Source of the DNA: a bacterium
Lineage (GTDB): Bacteria; Zhuqueibacterota; Zhuqueibacteria; Residuimicrobiales; Krinioviventaceae
Direction: 5' to 3'
DNA length: 10,259 nucleotides
Assembly (NCBI GenBank): GCA_024278645.1
Contig: JAJRST010000031.1
Coordinates: 1 to 10,259, forward strand
Part shown: positions 7,334-10,259 of the stretch, piece by piece
Position numbering within the stretch: position 1 is the first letter of the stretch
How the letters are laid out: each line of letters starts with the position of its first letter
Made by a program: the position numbers and the translations under genes
The notes under the pieces: generated by a model
Seen by the model: the letters and a program-made list of their open reading frames with translations, nothing else
What the model was told of the DNA's origin: nothing
The model's database searches: none

Positions 7334-7586
7334 CCTGCATTATTCATGAAACCAGGCCTCGAAAACTCCAAGGCTCAAACAAACAATACCTTACACACAG
7401 GAAGGCATAAGTAGAAAGTTTTAGAAACTATTTATTGTTTTGTTTATAATAAATTCTATTGTTTTTGAGTACCTTCGAGACTTGGCGACTTTGAGGCGAA
7501 TGAATTTTCCAGGATAGAAAAGCCGACATTCAAGATGCAACAAAACAAAAATGCACAACTCGGTTAAAGTTGAGGGAGATGTTAAT
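7334..7586. other. 253-nt intergenic region, AT-rich
   Basis: This is the longest gap in the window. It holds no ORF with a convincing start or homology. The segment 7410-7460 is strongly AT-rich and includes a TATAAT hexamer (7445-7450) without a recognisable -35 partner at normal spacing, so it is a plausible but unproven promoter zone for the kinase gene. No riboswitch, tRNA or clear terminator is seen: the GCCTG/CAGGC pairing (7333-7357) has only 5 bp and no T-run after it. Confidence 0.5.
7572..7578 (+). promoter_or_regulatory. Ribosome binding site deciding the kinase start
   Basis: GAGGGAG lies 8 nt before ATG 7587 and is a strong purine-rich match to the anti-Shine-Dalgarno sequence. 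The earlier in-frame ATG at 7551 has only A-rich sequence before it and would put this site inside the coding region. Confidence 0.7.
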
Positions 7587-8336
7587 ATGATAAAAATGAC
7601 GGACGACCCCATACAATGGGAAAGCCTGGTCGACAGACAGGTTCAGCTTTGGCATAAGCATGACGAAGAAAAACTCGAGAGGTCAGGGTTAAAAATCTCA
7701 CCCTGGGATACGGCGCATATTACCATTTCGCGAGCTTATGGCGCGCGCGGCTACCGCATCGGGACGATTATAGCTGAAAAATTAAACTGGGAAGTTTATA
7801 GCCGGCAGTTGGTCGAGTTTATCGCCGACTCGAGCAACTTGAGGCATAAGGTGGTCGAAGATTTTGATGAAAAGAAAAAAATGCAAACCCTGTCGCAAAC
7901 GCTCTTTGATCCCAAAGCTTACTCTTCCGACAAACACTACCGGCATCTCGTCCAGGTCATTCTTTCCATTGCCGAACACGGCCGGGCGATTATTGTCGGA
8001 CGAGGTGCGAACTTTATAACCGATCGCGACAAAGGGTTGCATGTACGCGTTACAGCTTCTCTCAATCATCGCATTGAAAGATATGCCAACAAGGAAAAAG
8101 TATCGTTCAAAGAGGCAAAGAAAAAAGTGGAAAGCATGGATCGCGAAAAAGCCGAATATATTGAGCATTATTTCAAGGCCGACATCGCCGATCCGCACAA
8201 TTACGACCTGGTGATCAATGTGGAGCATCTCACAAACGAGCAGGTCGCCGACATCATTATTTCCGCGCTTGAAGTCAAGCTTGGCGCGCCAAGGCCGCAA
8301 AGAACAATGGCGGACGGCTCGATCGACCAGGAATGA
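7587..8336 (+). CDS. Cytidylate kinase-like family protein
   Basis: A 249-residue cytosolic protein when started at ATG 7587. After a charged 43-residue lead (WESLVDRQVQLWHKHDEE), ITISRAYGARGYRIG (residues 45-59) sits where the cytidylate-kinase-like family (PF13189) carries its ITISRxxGSGGxxIG nucleotide loop. The classical Walker lysine (GKS/T) is absent, as in that family. VYSRQLVEFIA (about 70-80), VGRGANFI (137-144), and the C-terminal DREKAEYIEHYFKADIADP...YDLVINVEHL (185-215) all fit the family pattern, the last being the arginine-bearing lid and the YDLxIN strand. The family is presumed to be nucleoside or nucleoside-monophosphate kinases, but its physiological substrate is generally unknown. 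A basic, disordered tail closes the protein. It stands alone, convergent with the amidase, so context gives no pathway. Confidence 0.85.
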   Translation: MIKMTDDPIQWESLVDRQVQLWHKHDEEKLERSGLKISPWDTAHITISRAYGARGYRIGTIIAEKLNWEVYSRQLVEFIADSSNLRHKVVEDFDEKKKMQTLSQTLFDPKAYSSDKHYRHLVQVILSIAEHGRAIIVGRGANFITDRDKGLHVRVTASLNHRIERYANKEKVSFKEAKKKVESMDREKAEYIEHYFKADIADPHNYDLVINVEHLTNEQVADIIISALEVKLGAPRPQRTMADGSIDQE

Positions 8337-8364
8337 TCGAGGGGAGCCGTTCTCACTTTCCTTT
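8315..8364. terminator. Possible terminator between convergent genes
   Basis: CGGCTC (8315-8320) can pair with GAGCCG (8344-8349), with an inner GATC/GATC pairing, and a pyrimidine-rich stretch with TTTT follows (8350-8369). An alternative 7-bp stem is CTCGATC (8318-8324) with GATCGAG (8335-8341). The structure overlaps the end of the kinase gene and the 16-nt space before the amidase stop. The stem has a bulge and the T-run is interrupted, so support is modest. Confidence 0.3.
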
Positions 8365-10113
8365 TATTCTACTGTTTATAAAGTCGACAACCCCTTGATA
8401 AACCGCCTCCGCCATCTGTTTTATGAAATCCGCATCGGCAAGCATTAATTCTTCATCCGGGTTTGTCAAAAAGCCGCCTTCCACCAAGGTGGTTAGAAAT
8501 CCCGTCGAGTTGGTGACGTAATAGGAATTGTAAATGCGTCCATAAGGCGCCAGACCCAAATTGACCATGTGCGGATATATGGCCCACGACAACTCGCGGT
8601 TTTGCGACAGGGTAAAGTAGGTGCTCGTCCCTCGCGCCGCCAGGGCGTTGCCAAAGGGCGTGACACCGTTGTTATGCAGCGAAATAAAAAAGAGCGCGTT
8701 CGCCGTTTCCGCTCGCTTGATTCGCTGCGGCAGCGACACGGTTTCGTCGCCCTCACGCGTCAACATGACGCGGGCCCCGTTTTGTCGCAACAGGTCGGCA
8801 AGCCTCTCGGCCCACTGCCGGTTCACATCTTTTTCCATCACCCCCAGGGGGCTGACCGCGCCGGTTTGCTCTCCGCCATGCCCGGGATCAATGGCAAAAA
8901 TCAAATTCTCGACCGGGTTCTCGGGATTGATGAACGGACGTCGCCGAATGAGAAAATGCAGGGCGCCGTCCTTGTAAAAACAGCGATAGCCCCAATTATT
9001 TTCCTGCGCCAGTTCGACATTCAATTGAAAAACATATTCATCCGTCTGCTTTAGGCTCAGTCTCCGGATATCGATGTCGCCGTTCGGATAGGATATCCAA
9101 TGCGACGACTGTTGTGCGCCCATAACTTGCAATTGCAATTGCAGGGGAGACTCGGATTGTTCTATAAAAAAGGGCGCCGGGCGCTCGATGCTCATGGTGA
9201 GACGCAGCCAATCCTTGTCCCAATCAATCTGCGGCGCGCCAATCTTTGTGCGCGGCAGCGGCGATCCCCAGGGCAGCAGCCGAACATCCTCAAGATCGAT
9301 GTACCCCACCCTGTTCTCAAGATCAATTTTATAACGTCCCATTTGACGTCCGGTAATATGCACAACAACGCCCTCGGGAATACGCGCTGCCGGCAGGTAT
9401 CCTTTGGCGACGCTGTGAATATAGGCGACATTCGTCACCCGACCGGTAAGCGGGATTTTCCCGGACAGCACATACAATTGCCCGCGAGCGACGGTTCGTT
9501 TTTTCTTGCCGTCCATTCCCTGAATCTCAAAGGAGATTTTCAGCGGCTGGTTTTCCGGCGCGTCGCCGACCCTGATGATGCCGTGATAGATGCCGGCGAC
9601 GCCCTCGGTTTGCTCCGCCGCCAGTTCGACCATGGGAAAATTCTTGCCGATTTTCTCCACGCTGAACCTGGCATTGCCGCCCGGACTCGCCTTTAGCCTG
9701 ACCGACAAATAATCGCCGCGCATGAGCCACACATCGCTGTCCGGCTCGATGAGTGCCTTGTCTATCCGCGTCGGTTGCGCGTCGAGCGACCTGAGAACCG
9801 GCGTGCGATAAATGAAAAGAATGTCCTGCACCATCTCATCGCCTTTTTTAGCGACGACGATTATTTCATTCATGCGCTCCTTCAGGTTGACGCGTGTAAC
9901 AAACGATCCTTTGGGAAAAAGATTGATGCGTCGGTCGTTGATGGTGACAAGGGCGCCGGGGTCGGTATGGCCGGAGATGCGAATTCTGTCGGCATTGATG
10001 GTATCGCTGGGCTGCGGAAAGGTGATTTCCAGATGGAGCGGCTGCCGCGTTTCCTGCGCAAACAGCAATGATGCCAATAAAAGAAAAAGAAAGCAAGGTT
10101 TGAGATGCTGCAA
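8353..10113 (-). CDS. Secreted multidomain N-acetylmuramoyl-L-alanine amidase (Amidase_3)
   Basis: About 586 residues, numbered here from the first of two adjacent TTG codons. Residues 1-20 form a signal peptide (CFLFLLLASLLFAQ), so it acts in the periplasm. Residues 28-105 form an Ig-like module (ISGHTDPGALVTIN), and about 222-283 look like a bacterial SH3-like module (GRVTNVAYIHSV, then VHITGRQMGRYKI). The catalytic domain starts near 404: H413 in DPGHGG, E428 in MEKDVN and H481 in ISLHNN are the zinc ligands, and E546 in VEGGFLTNPDEE is the catalytic glutamate, so the enzyme looks active. It cleaves the bond between N-acetylmuramic acid and L-alanine in peptidoglycan, usually during cell separation. 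No in-frame ATG precedes or interrupts the signal peptide, so a TTG start is required; AGGAG lies 6 nt before the second TTG (10113) and 3 nt before the first (10116). The region of about 300 residues before the catalytic domain is longer than in most AmiC-type proteins. Confidence 0.92.
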   Translation of the reverse strand: MQHLKPCFLFLLLASLLFAQETRQPLHLEITFPQPSDTINADRIRISGHTDPGALVTINDRRINLFPKGSFVTRVNLKERMNEIIVVAKKGDEMVQDILFIYRTPVLRSLDAQPTRIDKALIEPDSDVWLMRGDYLSVRLKASPGGNARFSVEKIGKNFPMVELAAEQTEGVAGIYHGIIRVGDAPENQPLKISFEIQGMDGKKKRTVARGQLYVLSGKIPLTGRVTNVAYIHSVAKGYLPAARIPEGVVVHITGRQMGRYKIDLENRVGYIDLEDVRLLPWGSPLPRTKIGAPQIDWDKDWLRLTMSIERPAPFFIEQSESPLQLQLQVMGAQQSSHWISYPNGDIDIRRLSLKQTDEYVFQLNVELAQENNWGYRCFYKDGALHFLIRRRPFINPENPVENLIFAIDPGHGGEQTGAVSPLGVMEKDVNRQWAERLADLLRQNGARVMLTREGDETVSLPQRIKRAETANALFFISLHNNGVTPFGNALAARGTSTYFTLSQNRELSWAIYPHMVNLGLAPYGRIYNSYYVTNSTGFLTTLVEGGFLTNPDEELMLADADFIKQMAEAVYQGVVDFINSRIKGK

Positions 10114-10119
10114 CAAGTT

Positions 10120-10124
10120 CTCCT
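10120..10124 (-). promoter_or_regulatory. Ribosome binding site of the amidase gene
   Basis: On the minus strand AGGAG is followed by AAC, TTG, TTG. The 6-nt spacing favours the second TTG at 10113-10111 as the start; the first TTG is only 3 nt away. Confidence 0.6.
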
Positions 10125-10177
10125 GTTCTTTGTTAATTATTCCATCAATTTATGACGTCGCCCGCCAAAGGCCCTGT

Positions 10178-10258
10178 TTAACGAAAGTCTCCGTCAAGCT
10201 GATAACCGCCCCAAAAAGCCGGATGCGGATTGATTTCATCGTGCACCACCCGCCGCGC
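10178..10258 (-). CDS. C-terminal end of a protein, possibly CHAT-domain
   Basis: On the minus strand an open frame enters from the right edge and runs 26 codons to TAA at 10180-10178. The peptide ends VVHDEINPHPAFWGGYQLDGDFR-like, in short pieces: NPHPAFWGGYQLDGDFR closes the protein. CHAT-domain (caspase-like) proteases commonly finish with a pattern such as HPyyWAaFvLiGdw, and this tail fits it in HP, the aromatic-Trp pair, the following hydrophobic strand and the GD near the end. Only 26 residues are visible, with no catalytic His or Cys, so the assignment is tentative. The stop is about 60 nt upstream of the amidase start on the same strand, so the two genes could be co-transcribed. Confidence 0.5.
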   Translation of the reverse strand, partial: ARRVVHDEINPHPAFWGGYQLDGDFR

Positions 10259-10259
10259 G

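Noticed and set aside
7420..7465. Possible sigma70 promoter around TATAAT 7445-7450
   Set aside because: No -35 hexamer at 16-18 nt spacing; in AT-rich DNA a lone TATAAT is expected by chance. Kept only as a remark on the intergenic region.
7556..7572. CAACT/AGTTG hairpin near the kinase ribosome binding site as a regulatory switch
   Set aside because: Only 5 bp and barely touching the ribosome binding site; too weak to claim regulation.
7551..7586. ATG 7551 as the start of the kinase-like gene
   Set aside because: No ribosome binding site precedes it, whereas GAGGGAG is optimally placed before ATG 7587.
7421..7612. 63-codon minus-strand ORF in the AT-rich gap
   Set aside because: It runs across the kinase start region, has no ribosome binding site evidence and no recognisable family.
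8280..8293. Perfect 14-bp palindrome CTTGGCGCGCCAAG
   Set aside because: It lies within coding sequence, encodes KLGAPR-like residues in frame, and has no T-run or repeat partner; likely chance.
9127..9143. Short tandem repeat of TTGCAA
   Set aside because: Under three copies; it encodes an alternating Leu-Gln strand in the amidase and needs no other explanation.
9100..9696. 198-codon plus-strand ORF opposite the amidase gene
   Set aside because: It is antisense to a clearly coding gene with conserved motifs, has a composition dominated by Arg/Leu/Gln and shows no recognisable motif.

Overview
The window looks like a contig piece from a Gram-negative, didermal bacterium of the FCB superphylum, most likely a Calditrichota / candidate division KSB1-type lineage. 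This placement is an inference from gene style: short lipoproteins with an N-terminal NPFA-type stretch, a PNPF C-terminal segment resembling the FlgD-Ig / type IX secretion sorting domain, an ACE-like M2 peptidase beside a DPP5-type S9 peptidase, and a cytidylate-kinase-like protein. GC content is a little above 50% by eye. No rRNA, tRNA, CRISPR array, transposase, integrase or phage gene is visible.

Left part (1-2266, + strand): the C-terminal half of an M2-type zinc dipeptidyl carboxypeptidase that enters from the left edge, then a DUF4921 / GalT-like protein that keeps a Cys-pair zinc motif and an HxHxQ nucleotidyl-transfer motif. Centre (2320-6850, + strand): a probable four-gene transcription unit with gaps of 15, 24 and 22 nt. 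It encodes a small lipoprotein, a membrane-anchored divergent polysaccharide deacetylase, a PdxJ-fold protein, and a secreted DPP5-like S9 peptidase. A TTGATA-17-TATATT promoter candidate lies just upstream. A short lipoprotein (6905-7333) follows, then a 253-nt AT-rich gap, then a cytidylate-kinase-like protein (7587-8336).

Right part (- strand): a secreted multidomain N-acetylmuramoyl-L-alanine amidase (8353-10113) converges on the kinase gene. At the right edge are the last 26 codons of another minus-strand gene whose tail resembles the C-terminus of CHAT-domain proteases.

Functionally the window is dominated by cell-envelope work: peptide degradation in the periplasm (M2 and DPP5-like enzymes both act on dipeptide units), glycan trimming (divergent deacetylase) and peptidoglycan hydrolysis (amidase), plus lipoproteins. 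The most unusual item is the PdxJ-fold protein. Aligned to E. coli PdxJ (from memory), it lacks His45, Glu72 and His193, the key catalytic residues, as well as other ligand residues, yet it is intact and embedded in an operon. It is probably a repurposed enzyme or a pseudoenzyme rather than a vitamin B6 biosynthetic enzyme. The second oddity is the small lipoprotein at 6905, whose FlgD-Ig-like halves appear in swapped order.
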